A stretch of DNA of 64,000 bases, taken from NCBI RefSeq assembly GCF_903946935.1, contig NZ_CAJAXH010000089.1, positions 1 through 64,000 on the forward strand, given 5' to 3'. The translations under genes were made by a program, and so were the position numbers. This document shows, in pieces, positions 53,178 to 62,601 of the stretch (position 1 is its first letter; each line of letters opens with the position of its first letter). The notes under the pieces are model-generated. The model did not search any database and was not told the DNA's origin. It was given only the letters and a program-made list of their open reading frames with translations. Source of the stretch: an uncultured Thiodictyon sp. Lineage in GTDB: Bacteria > Pseudomonadota > Gammaproteobacteria > Chromatiales > Chromatiaceae.

Positions 53178-56105
53178 ATGGCCAAGACGCCGCTCTTTCT
53201 CTCCCACAGCACCGCCGACGATGCCCTGGTCCGCCGCCTCCAGCAGGCGCTCGCCGATCTGGGCGAAGACCTCTGGATCGACTCCCGCGAACTGCGCGGC
53301 GGCAACCTGCTGTGGCCCGTGATCCAAGAGGCAATCGACTCGGCGGCGGCCTATGCGGTCCTGGTGAGCCCCGCCGCCCTGCAATCCGAGTGGGTGGGCG
53401 ACGAGCTGGCCCATGCACTCAAGGTCCAGCGCGACCGCGGCCCGGCCCACTACCCGGTCATCCCGCTCTCGCTCGACGGCACCCGGCTCGGGGTCTTGAA
53501 ACAGGTCTTCGGTACCGAACCCGCCTATATCCCTATCAGCAGTACACCCGGCGGCATCGACGCGGCACTCAACGCCATCCTGACCGCCCTGGGCCGCCGC
53601 CTCCCGGCCGACGTGGCGCCGACCCCGCAGCCGGCGCCCGAGCCGATCGAGGAACTGGTGCTGGAACTCACCGACCTGCGCTACGAGGACCTGGGCGCGG
53701 GCGTGCGCCGCCCCTCGGCCCGCGCCCGCCTGGTCCACGAGCCGGGGCCCGGTCCGCACGGGGCCGGTCAGCGCGAGGTGGCGAGCGCGCGCAGTTGGCG
53801 CCTCACCGCCCCCCTGGGTCCCATTGAGGCCGACGACCTGCGTTGGTACCTGGAGAAATACGCCATCTGGCCCGGCACCCAGTTCGCGGAGCGCGCCCGG
53901 CGCGTCGAGCAGGACCTCGCGCGCTGGGGCCAGGACCTGCACCAGGCCGCCCTGCCCGCGGAGCACACCGCCAACGTCCTGCAATCCTGGTCGCGCATCG
54001 GCGACAGAGCCGCCCGGCGCTTCTCGGTCCTGGTCGACTGGGAGGCCGCGCTGGAGACCGGGGCCACGCCGGAGCAGACACAAGGTGCTGAACCTGGAGG
54101 GGGCCGGCACCGACGCCGATGCCGCCCGGGAGGAGATCGAGGCACTGGTCGAGGCCGTCCATGGGCACGCCCGCACCCTGGCCTTGATCGCGCCCAGCCT
54201 GCGGGCGCTCGGCCCGGCGCGGACCCGTGCCGCGCTCGTCGACCTGATGGCGCAGATGGAGCGCGACTTTCCCGGGAGCCGCGAGCAGTCGGTCTATGCC
54301 GGGGTTGCACTCTCCGTGCAGCGGCTGGCGCCGGTCAATCAGGAGCGGGTGCGGGTGCTGGGGGTCTTCCACGGGGCGGTCGACCTGGACGTGCTGGAGG
54401 CGATGATGGGCTGGGAGGCGGCCGACTGCGCCGCCCTGGCCGCGGACCTGATCGGCACCGGGCTCGCGAACGCGGACCCCTACAACCACCTGACGCTCAA
54501 TCCCGCGCTCTGCCCCTGGCTGCGCGAGCGGGTGACAGCGGCAGAGCTGGGGAGCCTCAGTGCCCGCTGGGGCGAGGCCATGGGGCAGTATGTCGGGTTC
54601 CTGTATCAGCAGCTAAGCCAACAGGCCGAGGTCGCCGCGACCCTGACGCTGCTGGGGCTGCCGAACCTCTTCGCGCTGCTCGATCTGGTGCAGGGGGCTG
54701 GGCAGGCCGAGGCGACCATTGATCTGGCGACCAGGCTCTACCGCCTGTTGCAGGTGCTCGGCCCACCGCGCCTGCTCGTGCGCGTCGGGCAGGTGCGCGA
54801 TGCCGCGGCCCGGGCGCTCGGGGAGGGCGCGGGCGCGGCCTGGGGCCATGCCCGGTTCAATGCCGAGTACACCCGTATCGAGCAGCAATTGGCCGGCGGG
54901 CGCCTGCGCGAGGCGATGACGGGCGCGCAGGCCCTGCTCCAGCGCGCCCGGCCGACGGGTGGGGGGGCTATCCGGATGCCGATTATGACCTGGCAATGGC
55001 CTACTGGCTGCTGGCCCGGGTCCGCCAGACCGCGGGCGGCGCCGGACCGGCCCTGCCGCTGCTGGATGAGGCCAGGCAGGGCTTCGAGGCCATCGCGCGG
55101 GACCGAGGCCACCAGGCGGCGGAGGTGATGGCGTCCGTCTGCCTCACGGACCAGGGCGACTGTCTGCGCGACCTGGGCCGGTTCGACGAGTCGGCCGCCG
55201 CCTATGAAGTGGCCATCGCCCGCGCCGAGCGGCTCGGTGCCGAGCGTCAAGTGGCCGTCGGTCAGAACCAACTCGGCACGGTCCGCCTGCAACAGCGCCG
55301 CTACCGGGAGGCACTGGACGCCCATGCGCAGGCCCGTGCGCGCTTCACTGCCCTGGGCGAGCAGGGCACCGTCGCCGTCGCCTGGCACCAGACCGGCATG
55401 GCCTATCAGGAGTCGGGCAACCCGGGGGCGGCGGAGGACGCCTACCGGGAGTCGCTGGCGATCAATGTGCGGCTCGGCAATCGCGCCGGGCAGGCGAGTA
55501 CGCTCATCCAACTGGGCAATCTGTATAAGGATGTCCTGAACCGCCCCGAGGAGTCGGTGGCCTTGTACCTGCAGGCCGCGGACCTCTATGTCGAGACCGT
55601 TGATGAGGCACACGAAGGCCACGTCAGGAACAATCTCGGGGACAACCTGCGCCGGCTCGGACGGCTCGACGAGGCGCGCAGCCAGATCCAGCGGGCGATC
55701 GAGTGCAAGGCGCCATTCGGCCACGCCGCCGAGCCCTGGACGACCTGGGACATCCTCGCCGATATCGAGACGGCTGCCGCCAACCCCGACGACGCCGCCG
55801 TGGCCAGGGACCAGGCGCGCGCCGCCTACCTCGACTACCGGCATGACGGCGGCGAGAACCACTCCCCGGCCGGCCGTCTCGCGCTCGCCGTGACCGTGTA
55901 CCTGAAGGCCGGCGACCCGGCCGCCGCCCGGTCGCTGCTGCGGGAGTTCGCTGCCAACCCGGACCAACCCGACGAAGGCCGCGCCTTCATCCAGGCACTC
56001 GACGCTATCGCCGCCGGCAGCCGCGACCCCGCACTCGCCGAGGCCCCCGACCTGCATTGGGAGATGGCCGCCGAGGTCCAACTCTTCCTCGAGACCCTGG
56101 CCTGA
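53178..56105 (+). pseudogene. TIR-TPR protein with lost central domains and two frame breaks
   Basis: Frame 1 (53178-about 54085) starts with a TIR domain (TPLFLSHSTADDALVRRLQQ; WIDSRELRGGN; SEWVGDELAHAL with the probable catalytic Glu) and a linker to FSVLVDWEAALETGATPEQT. Frame 2 (about 54090-54966) continues with NLEGAGTDADAAREEIEALV and helical arms. Frame 3 (54968-56105) holds TPRs (CLRDLGRFDESAAAYEVAIA, VAWHQTGMAYQESGNPGAAE). Relatives carry CHAT and P-loop domains between the TIR and arm parts; here no Walker motif exists, so a large deletion is inferred at the first break. The second break is in a run of seven G (54961-54967); eight G would restore it. Confidence 0.75.
54961..54967 (+). 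other. G7 homopolymer at a frame break
   Basis: The tract GGTGGGGGGGCTAT changes the reading from helical arm to TPR. One extra G would give in-frame GGGGYPDADYDLAMAYWLLA. It may be a fixed mutation, a slippage site that switches expression, or a sequencing error. Confidence 0.7.
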
Positions 56106-56106
56106 C

Positions 56107-56283
56107 ATGAACCGCCTCTTCGCCGCCTTCGCCCTCCTGGGCCTCGTGTCCTCGCTGACAATCCAGCGGCCCTGCTCGGCATCGACCTGGCCACGCGCTT
56201 CCCGGCGGTCTGGCTGCTGCACCTCGGCCTCTTCGTGGTCTTCATCCCCTGCGTCTTCCAGGCCCGCCGGGAGCCGGTGGGAG
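56107..56283 (+). pseudogene. Small membrane protein remnant
   Basis: ATG 56107 encodes MNRLFAAFALLGLVSSLT, then the frame changes and NPAALLGIDLATRFPAVWLL followed by HLGLFVVFIPCVFQARRE continues the hydrophobic protein. It runs straight into R1-like GTGGGAGCGGCTTCAGCCGC. It starts two bases after the TIR-TPR stop, so it was probably in the same operon. Confidence 0.6.
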
Positions 56284-56663
56284 CGGCTTCAGCCGCGACG
56301 CGACTGCGCAAGCGTCCGTGGTCTCGTCGCGGCTAACGCCGCTCCCACGGTGGACTTTCATGGTCCGGCGTGCCGGCGCCACGGATGTTTCCTGGCGATG
56401 TCGGGAGCCGCCACCGGCTGAAGGCTCGACCTCCAGTTGCAGACGGGGCGCTGGGAGCGCCGCACCCCAGTGCGGCGAGGCCTCGCGAGTGGCCGCGGTG
56501 TTGCGTGTACTGATGGGCCGGGCCGCACTGGGGTGCGGCGCTCCCAGGTGCCGCCTGACGGCGGCGGGGCTTGGTGACGAGTTGGACGAGGGCTGCGCTA
56601 CACTAGCTCGTATCTGGACCGACTATGAGCAATTCAACGAACACGACATGCTGGAGGAGTCGC
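56284..56663. other. Gene-free repeat region
   Basis: No intact gene is seen. It contains palindromic GTCGCGGCTAACGCCGCTCC (about 56325-56346), the CCACCGGCTGAAGGCTCGAC repeat, R2 copy 3 and a promoter-like CTACACT near 56597. The last 30 bases match those before the first VapB-type gene. Confidence 0.6.
56451..56547. repeat. Repeat R2, copy 3
   Basis: The ends 56451-56476 and 56522-56547 are perfect 26-base reverse complements. The following GCCGCCTGACGGCGGCGG stem also follows copy 2, so the unit is longer than the inverted ends. Confidence 0.85.
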
Positions 56664-56915
56664 ATGCTTGCCATTGAGATCGATACCGAGGTCACGCCGG
56701 ACCGCGCCATTCATGTGCAGCTTCCGCAGGGAGCACGAACCGGCCGGGCGCGCGTCATTGTGCTCTACGAGAGTGAGGATACATCGAGGCCGGACACTGA
56801 GCGTGGGCAAGGTAATCTCGACGACTTACTTGCGGTACTCCCGCGTAATGTCGTGGGGCGCGACCGCGAAGAGATCGCCGCGTCGGTCGAGGCCGAGCGG
56901 GCGAGTTGGGATTGA
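56664..56915 (+). CDS. VapB-type antitoxin
   Basis: ATG 56664 follows a strong GGAGGAG. The 83-residue protein begins MLAIEIDTEVTPDRAIHVQL, closely related to the antitoxin at 47252 in its first 35 residues, but has a different, acidic C-terminal half (DDLLAVLPRNVVGRDREEIA). That half probably binds its own toxin. The toxin gene starts two bases after the stop. Confidence 0.8.
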   Translation: MLAIEIDTEVTPDRAIHVQLPQGARTGRARVIVLYESEDTSRPDTERGQGNLDDLLAVLPRNVVGRDREEIAASVEAERASWD

Positions 56916-56917
56916 CG

Positions 56918-57322
56918 ATGACACGTGTTTTCCTGGACGCCTGTATCGTCATTGATCTGTTTGAGGCCAAGCCGGAGCAGCAGGAGATCCTCGCTCGTCT
57001 ATTGGTGGGCAAGACGATTTACAGCAGCGAGCTGGTCCGTCTGGAGGCCCGGCTCCAGGCGGTACGTGACGGGCACGCCGATCTGCTGGCTCGCTACGAC
57101 AGTTACTTTGCTCGGTGCCGGCTGGTCCGCTTTGACCGGCCACTGTTTGACCTGGCGAGCCAATTGAGGATCCAACATCGGATCAAAACACCTGACGCCC
57201 TCCATCTGGCTGCCGCGCTGACGGCCGCCTGTGATCAGTTCTGGACCAACGACGACCGTCTCGCCAAGGCCGCGAGCAATCGTCTCGCGGTTTGGGATTG
57301 GGTGCGTATCGCACAACAGTGA
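56918..57322 (+). CDS. vapC: PIN-domain toxin (VapC)
   Basis: ATG 56918 gives 134 residues with a complete PIN domain: VFLDACIVIDLFE (Asp 7), ELVRLEARLQAVR (Glu 43), KTPDALHLAAAL (Asp 93) and FWTNDDRLAKAA (Asp 112/113). VapC toxins are RNases, often cutting tRNA. All four acidic positions are kept and the gene directly follows its antitoxin, so this module looks functional, in contrast to the PIN remnant at 47491. Confidence 0.9.
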   Translation: MTRVFLDACIVIDLFEAKPEQQEILARLLVGKTIYSSELVRLEARLQAVRDGHADLLARYDSYFARCRLVRFDRPLFDLASQLRIQHRIKTPDALHLAAALTAACDQFWTNDDRLAKAASNRLAVWDWVRIAQQ

Positions 57323-57471
57323 GTAAGGCGGATACGCAATGACTGCCGGTTAGGTCTTGATCCTTCGCCACCCCGTCCCACCATCCGGGGATCGCGGTCC
57401 GCCATCGCCTCAGGGGCGACCCCCGCTGGCCGGTCGGACGCATTCAGCAACAGACACTAAAGGACTCATCT

Positions 57472-57900
57472 ATGGATCTTCAACTGCAAGGTAAACGCGC
57501 GCTGGTCACCGGCTCGACCCTGGGCATCGGTTTCGCGACGGCCCTGGAGCTCGCCCGCGAGGGGGCGGAGGTGGTCGTCAACGGTCGCACCCAGGTGCGG
57601 GCCGATGAGGCGGCGGCACAGATCCGTGCCCAGGTGCCGGGCGCGCGGGTCACCGGGGTGGCGGCGGATCTCGCGGGTGCCGAGGGCTGTGCGGCCCTGA
57701 TTGCGGCGGTGCCGGAGCTGGATGTGCTGGTCAATAATGTCGGCATTTTCGAGCCGAAGCCGTTCGATGAGATCAGCGACGCGGATTGGCTGCGCTTTTT
57801 CCAGACCAACATGATCGTCTATCTGTGCGGCGCGGGTGCCTCCGCCACCAACGGCGCGGCGCTGCGGGTCGACGGCGGTGTGGTGCGGGCGATTCTCTGA
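57472..57900 (+). pseudogene. Short-chain dehydrogenase with in-frame internal deletion
   Basis: The 142-residue reading begins like a complete SDR (KRALVTGSTLGIGFATALEL; VNNVGIFEPKPFDEISDADW; RFFQTN). It then jumps to the C-terminal end of the family (YLCGAGASATNGAALRVDGG). About 110-120 residues with the catalytic Ser and Tyr-x3-Lys are missing. The frame is kept, so a protein may be made, but it cannot be an ordinary dehydrogenase. The next gene starts two bases after the stop. Confidence 0.8.
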
Positions 57901-57901
57901 C

Positions 57902-58732
57902 ATGCGCATCTGCGCCTTTCGGGACATCACCGCCTTTATTCTCGACACGGCCAGCCGCGCCGGCCTGATGGACGTCGCAGTCAACTATGTGAAAGACGCC
58001 GACGAGGCCCACGCGGCCCTGACGGCGCACCAAGCCGACATCGTATTCATGTCGTATGACGACACACTGTCAATGGCGCTGCAGGACCACGATAGCGATA
58101 TCGCCGCCGTCATGCCGGTACACGGCGGGATCCTGGATCTGTGCGGCGAGCTGGAGCCGGTGCGCGGCAAGACGGTCGTCGGCATCGATACCGACAGCGG
58201 TTATGCACGGGCGCTGCGCCACTACCTGCATGGGCGCTATCCGGCACCGCAAGAGTATGCGCGATTGCATTGGGTGCGCGCCGGTGCGACCAATCTGCGC
58301 TATGAGAAACTCATCGCTGGGCAACTCGATGCCACCCTGCTCAATCCGCCCTATTCGCTCAAGGCCGGCGTTGTGCGCCTGGGCGATCTGCGCGGCAGTA
58401 TCGGCGCCTATCAGGGCGTGGTCGCCAATGTCAATCAGTCGAGTGTGACCGACGCCCGGCAGCGGGCCGCGGTGATCGCGTTCATCTGTGCCTTCTCACA
58501 GACCGTGGATGATATGAAGGCCCAACCCGAGCCGACGATTGAGCGGCTGGCCCAGTATTATGGATTGCCAAGCGAGGAGGCGCGTGCGGTCTACTGGCGG
58601 CTATGGGAGCCGGATGGGCTCGCGGTCGGCAGGCAGCTGGATCAGGAACAACTGGCGTGTACCGAGCGATTATTCAGCGCGGATACGGGCATTGCCGTGC
58701 CGGCCGCACGGACCTGGGTCCTGGCGCTGTGA
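57902..58732 (+). CDS. NMT1/THI5-like substrate-binding protein without signal peptide
   Basis: ATG 57902 starts a 276-residue protein resembling ABC-type periplasmic binding proteins of the NMT1/THI5-like fold: ADIVFMSYDDTLSMALQDHD, KTVVGIDTDSGYARALRHYL and GQLDATLLNPPYSLKAGVV. It lacks an export signal and the first strand is short, so the N-terminus may be lost or the protein cytoplasmic. No permease or ATPase gene is adjacent. It follows the truncated SDR in an apparent operon. The ligand is unknown. Confidence 0.6.
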   Translation: MRICAFRDITAFILDTASRAGLMDVAVNYVKDADEAHAALTAHQADIVFMSYDDTLSMALQDHDSDIAAVMPVHGGILDLCGELEPVRGKTVVGIDTDSGYARALRHYLHGRYPAPQEYARLHWVRAGATNLRYEKLIAGQLDATLLNPPYSLKAGVVRLGDLRGSIGAYQGVVANVNQSSVTDARQRAAVIAFICAFSQTVDDMKAQPEPTIERLAQYYGLPSEEARAVYWRLWEPDGLAVGRQLDQEQLACTERLFSADTGIAVPAARTWVLAL

Positions 58733-58972
58733 TGGCCCGGTCCTGCCAAGGCTGAGGCCTCGGACATCGGCGTGCGTGCGCGCAGCTGCGGGGGGCGGGC
58801 TCGATAACTCTACGTGCTAGAGGGCAATCGGCCCACCGGTGCCTGATCAAGGTCACGGCCTGCGGCCGTGCCCGGCGGTCGTCGTTTGTCATGTCCGGCC
58901 GGCTTTGTTACTCTGCGCCCCGGGTTGTGGCCCTGGCCTGTTTGTCTGGGTCTGCCGCCCGATCTCGATGGT

Positions 58973-59078
58973 AGTCTGCGTCGGTCCCCTCGCGACGCGA
59001 AACCGTGAACCCGGTCAGGCCCGGAAGGGAGCAGCCGCAACGGTGGATGCGTGCGCCGGGGTGTGGCTGGCGCAGACT
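58973..59078 (+). ncRNA. ffs: Signal recognition particle 4.5S RNA
   Basis: The diagnostic loop GTCAGGCCCGGAAGGGAGCA is at about 59018-59037, followed by GCC and GTGCGCCGGGGTGTGGCTGG, as in bacterial SRP RNA. The ends AGTCTGCG (58973) and CGCAGACT (59071-59078) are complementary and close the long hairpin of about 106 bases. It binds Ffh to target membrane proteins. The position before dnaX is common in gammaproteobacteria. The region 58733-58972 holds no gene and probably the promoter (TTGTCT near 58942). Confidence 0.92.
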
Positions 59079-59283
59079 GCCGCCCCCCTCTTTGCGGCGG
59101 GGCGGCACCGCGGTGCGGTCATCGATCAATCTGTGTAAGCCCGTCCATGGGCGTCCCCCAAATTTTTATCGTTCGATCATTGCGTCATCCGTCGTGCGTT
59201 CGCCGCGCGCTGCCGCATTCGGTTACACTGCGCGCCATCCCAGCGCCACTTCCGGCCCAACCCTTGACAGGTCCCTTAAGCGC

Positions 59284-60936
59284 ATGACCTACCAGGTGCT
59301 CGCCCGCAAATGGCGCCCCAAGTCGTTCGCCGACATGGTGGGCCAACAGCACGTGGTGCGCGCCTTGAGCAACGCGCTCGACCGGGATCAGCTCCACCAC
59401 GCCTATCTCTTTACCGGCACACGCGGGGTCGGCAAGACCACCCTGGCGCGCATCCTGTCCAAGGCATTGAATTGCGAACGGGGCGTGAGTTCCACCCCGT
59501 GCGGGGTCTGTAGCGCCTGTCGGGAGATCGACGCGGGGCGTTTTGTGGACCTGCTGGAGGTGGACGCGGCCTCGCGCACCAAGGTCGAACAGACCCGCGA
59601 CCTGCTGGACAATGTCCCCTATGCCCCGGCCTGCGGTCGCTTCAAGGTGTATCTCATCGACGAGGTACACATGTTCTCCAACAACAGCTTCAATGCGTTG
59701 TTGAAGACCCTGGAGGAGCCGCCGCCCCATGTGAAGTTCCTGCTCGCCACCACCGACCCGCAGAAGGTGCCGGTGACGGTCCTGTCGCGCTGTCTCCAGT
59801 TCAATCTGCGTCGGCTGCTGCCCGAGGAGATCCGGGAGCGTCTGCGTTTCGTCTTGGAGACCGAAGGCATCGACGCCGAGCCCGGCGCCCTCGCCCTGTT
59901 GGCGCGCGCGGCGGATGGCAGCATGCGCGATGGTCTGAGCCTGCTGGATCAGGCGATCGCCTATGGGGCCGGCCGGGTCGCCGAGGCCGAGGTGCGGGCC
60001 ATGCTGGGCAGCGTCAGCGGCGATCTGACCTTCGGCCTGATCGAGTCCCTGGCCGCTGCCGACGGTGCGCAGCTGCTGGCCGAGGTGGAGAGTGCCAGTG
60101 CCTTGACCCCGGATTTCGGCGAGCTGCTGCGCGAGGTGATCGGTCTGCTGCACCGCCTGGCCCTGTTCCAGCAGGTGCCGGAGACGGTGCCGATGGACGA
60201 CCCCGAGTACGCGCGCATCGCGGCCCTGGCCGGTCGGTTGAGTGCGGCGGATATCCAACTCTATTATCAGGTCGCGCTCACCGGTCAGGCGGACCTAGCG
60301 CTGGCCCCGGACCCGCGCGCCGGACTCGAAATGGTCCTGCTGCGCGCACTGGCCTTCCGCCCCGCGGAGGGCGCCGAGATCGCCGCCCGGCCGCCGGCGG
60401 TGCGGGACCCGGCGGTGGGCCGCAACGCCCCCCCGGCCCTGAGCGCCCCGCTGGCCGAGCCCCCGATCGCGGGTCGTCCCCGACCGACTGCCGCGCCCGC
60501 TCCTGCACCTGCACCCGCACCAGTCGCGGCGGGCGCGTCGGCGGTGACCCTCGCTAGCACCGCCGATTGGCATCGTCTGGTCGACCGGCTGGGGGTGGGT
60601 GGCATCGCCAGCCAGCTCGCCCACCATTGCGAATTCATCGAGCAAGGTGCGGGTCGATTGGTCTTGAACCTGGACCCGGGGGCGGAACAACTGCGCTCGC
60701 CGGGGACCGAGGAGCGCCTGCGTGCTGCCCTGGAGGCCGTCCTGGGCCCCCCCCTGCGCCTGGAGATCCGGGTGATCCGGCCCGAGCAGGAAACCCCGGC
60801 GCAACGCCTCACCCGGGAGCAGGAGGCGCGCACGCAGGCCGCGCAGGACACCCTGGCGGCCGACCCGGTGGGACGGCGCCTGCGCGATCGATTCGATGGC
60901 CAGTGGGTCCCGGGCAGTATCGAGCCGGTGGACTGA
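59284..60936 (+). CDS. dnaX: DNA polymerase III tau (gamma) subunit
   Basis: ATG 59284 gives the universal [19 protein letters not shown]. The 550-residue clamp-loader ATPase has Walker [14 protein letters not shown], a zinc module ([16 protein letters not shown]), Walker [10 protein letters not shown] and the sensor [11 protein letters not shown] Pro/Ala-rich linker (about 380-420) leads to a tau-type C-terminal domain. No A-rich slippery site for a programmed gamma frameshift is visible. It heads the dnaX-ybaB-recR cluster. Confidence 0.95.
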   Translation: MTYQVLARKWRPKSFADMVGQQHVVRALSNALDRDQLHHAYLFTGTRGVGKTTLARILSKALNCERGVSSTPCGVCSACREIDAGRFVDLLEVDAASRTKVEQTRDLLDNVPYAPACGRFKVYLIDEVHMFSNNSFNALLKTLEEPPPHVKFLLATTDPQKVPVTVLSRCLQFNLRRLLPEEIRERLRFVLETEGIDAEPGALALLARAADGSMRDGLSLLDQAIAYGAGRVAEAEVRAMLGSVSGDLTFGLIESLAAADGAQLLAEVESASALTPDFGELLREVIGLLHRLALFQQVPETVPMDDPEYARIAALAGRLSAADIQLYYQVALTGQADLALAPDPRAGLEMVLLRALAFRPAEGAEIAARPPAVRDPAVGRNAPPALSAPLAEPPIAGRPRPTAAPAPAPAPAPVAAGASAVTLASTADWHRLVDRLGVGGIASQLAHHCEFIEQGAGRLVLNLDPGAEQLRSPGTEERLRAALEAVLGPPLRLEIRVIRPEQETPAQRLTREQEARTQAAQDTLAADPVGRRLRDRFDGQWVPGSIEPVD

Positions 60937-61006
60937 CTGTACACTTTTTTATCAACCCGGCGACCTGGCCGTGCGGCCGCCGTCGCCAATCTGGAGGCAG
61001 TGCATT

Positions 61007-61330
61007 GTGAAAGGCGGAATCGGCGATTTGTTGAAGAAGGCGCAACGGATGCAAGAGGACATGAAGAACGCCCAGGAACGGCTCGCGGCGGAGGAGGTGG
61101 TGGGCGAGGCCGGCGGCGGTATGGTCAAGATCACCATGAACGGCCAGCACCTGGTCAAGCGCGTCGAGATCGACGCCTCGCTCATGGGCGACGACAAGGA
61201 CATGCTGGAGGACTTGTTGGCCGCCGCGTTCAATGGCGCGTCCCAGCGGGTGGCCGAGAAGACGAAAGAAAATATGGCCGAGCTGACCGCCGGTCTGCCC
61301 CTGCCCCCCGGCTTCAAGCTGCCCTTTTAG
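61007..61330 (+). CDS. YbaB/EbfC nucleoid-associated protein
   Basis: GTG 61007 gives 107 residues starting [20 protein letters not shown], then [15 protein letters not shown] and ERVEIDASL-type strands ([11 protein letters not shown]). The C-terminal helix ([20 protein letters not shown]) also fits. The small dimer binds DNA and is nearly always between dnaX and recR, as here. The start is chosen for the family length of about 105-110. Confidence 0.93.
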   Translation: MKGGIGDLLKKAQRMQEDMKNAQERLAAEEVVGEAGGGMVKITMNGQHLVKRVEIDASLMGDDKDMLEDLLAAAFNGASQRVAEKTKENMAELTAGLPLPPGFKLPF

Positions 61331-61431
61331 TGCGGATCGCGGCCGTGCGCGTCCAGTCCGGCGGCCGTCCCCTGAGCGATTCCGTTGATCGATCCATTAT
61401 GACCATTCATGGCCGAGCGCACTGACACCCC

Positions 61432-62028
61432 ATGGCCGAGCGCACCCTACTCAATCAGTTGATCGACGCCCTGCGCTGTCTGCCGGGGGTGGGGCCTAAG
61501 TCCGCCCAGCGGATCGCCTTCCACCTGCTGGAGCGCGACCGCGACGGCGGCAGTCGGCTGGCGCGGGTGATGGGCGAGGCGATGGCCCGCATCCGCCGCT
61601 GTAGCCGCTGTCGCACGTTGAGCGAGCACGAGCAATGCGGACTCTGCGCCAACCCCAATCGCGACCCGAGCCTACTGTGTGTGGTGGAGCAGCCCTCGGA
61701 AATCGTCGCCATCGAGCACGCCACGGACTTTCGGGGTTATTATTTCGTCTTGGGCGGGCACCTGTCGCCGCTCGACGGCATCGGCCCCGCGGAACTGGGG
61801 CTGGACCTCTTGGAGGCGCGTCTGCGCGAGGGTCAGGTCACTGAGTTGATCCTGGCCATCAGCCCGACGGTGGAGGGCAGCGTCACCGCCCAGTATATTG
61901 CCGAGTGCGCCGGGGCGGCCGCGGTTCATGTGACCCGCATCGCCCATGGCGTCCCCTTGGGCGGTGAGCTGGAGCATGTCGACGGCGGTACCTTGGCGCT
62001 CGCCTTTAGCGGGCGACGCACCCTGTGA
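61432..62028 (+). CDS. recR: Recombination protein RecR
   Basis: The 198-residue RecR has the helix-hairpin-helix ([20 protein letters not shown]), a four-Cys zinc finger ([16 protein letters not shown]), a Toprim domain ([14 protein letters not shown], then [12 protein letters not shown]) and a Walker-like C-terminal end. With RecF/RecO it helps load RecA onto gapped DNA. The length is standard. It lies 101 bases after ybaB. Confidence 0.95.
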   Translation: MAERTLLNQLIDALRCLPGVGPKSAQRIAFHLLERDRDGGSRLARVMGEAMARIRRCSRCRTLSEHEQCGLCANPNRDPSLLCVVEQPSEIVAIEHATDFRGYYFVLGGHLSPLDGIGPAELGLDLLEARLREGQVTELILAISPTVEGSVTAQYIAECAGAAAVHVTRIAHGVPLGGELEHVDGGTLALAFSGRRTL

Positions 62029-62071
62029 TCCAGCCCCGAGTCCCTAACCCCTAACTTCTGATGACTGTCCC

Positions 62072-62416
62072 ATGACCGACACCATCTTCGGCAAGATTGC
62101 CCGCGGCGAGGTCCCGGCGGACCTGGTCTATGAGGACGACGATGTCCTCGTCTTCCGCGACCTGGGGCCCCAGGCCCCGGTCCATCTGTTGGTGATCCCG
62201 CGCCGGCCCATTGCGACGCTGAACGACGCGCAACCCGAGGACGCGGAATTGCTCGGTCAGCTGCTGCTGGCCGCAGCCAAGGCGGCGCGCCTTACCGGCA
62301 TCGCGGAGACGGGTTATCGCACCGTGCTCAATTGCAACGCGGCCGGGGGGCAGGCAGTATTTCACCTGCATCTGCACGTCCTGGGTGGGCGCCAGATGCA
62401 GTGGCCGCCGGGCTGA
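62072..62416 (+). CDS. HIT-family hydrolase (HinT-like)
   Basis: The 114-residue protein has TIFGKIARGEVPADLVYEDD, VLVFRDLGPQAPVHLLVIPR, and the catalytic triad HLHLHVLGG with the usual QMQWPPG end. HinT proteins hydrolyse nucleoside phosphoramidates. Everything expected is present. It is a single-gene unit after recR and before the MITE-like element. Confidence 0.93.
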   Translation: MTDTIFGKIARGEVPADLVYEDDDVLVFRDLGPQAPVHLLVIPRRPIATLNDAQPEDAELLGQLLLAAAKAARLTGIAETGYRTVLNCNAAGGQAVFHLHLHVLGGRQMQWPPG

Positions 62417-62452
62417 ATGACGGTTGACCGCAACCGAAGGAACATAACGGCA

Positions 62453-62574
62453 CTAGCAGGCTGTCGGACTTAGTGATGCAACCGATTGAATGCAAAGAGT
62501 TTCCTCTTTTGCGCCAAAAAGTCGTTTTCCTGTTTAATCAATCGGTTACGCCATCAAGTCCGACAGGCTGCTAG
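62453..62574. mobile_element. MITE-like element with 37-bp imperfect terminal inverted repeats
   Basis: The ends at 62453-62489 and 62538-62574 are inverted repeats sharing CTGTCGGACTT and AACCGATTGA, with about six mismatches. The total length is 122 bases and there is no coding capacity. Similar ends occur on some complete insertion sequences, which may supply transposase. It sits between the HIT gene and minC. Confidence 0.75.
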
Positions 62575-62601
62575 GCCGTCTTGCCGTTAAGGGGTAGCAT
62601 T

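Noticed and set aside
59185-60258. Long open frame on the minus strand opposite dnaX
   Set aside because: It is an antisense shadow of a conserved gene in GC-rich DNA, with Gln/Arg-rich low-complexity translation and no family pattern.
59284-60936. Programmed frameshift for a gamma subunit in dnaX
   Set aside because: No A-rich slippery heptamer with a following stem was found in the expected region.
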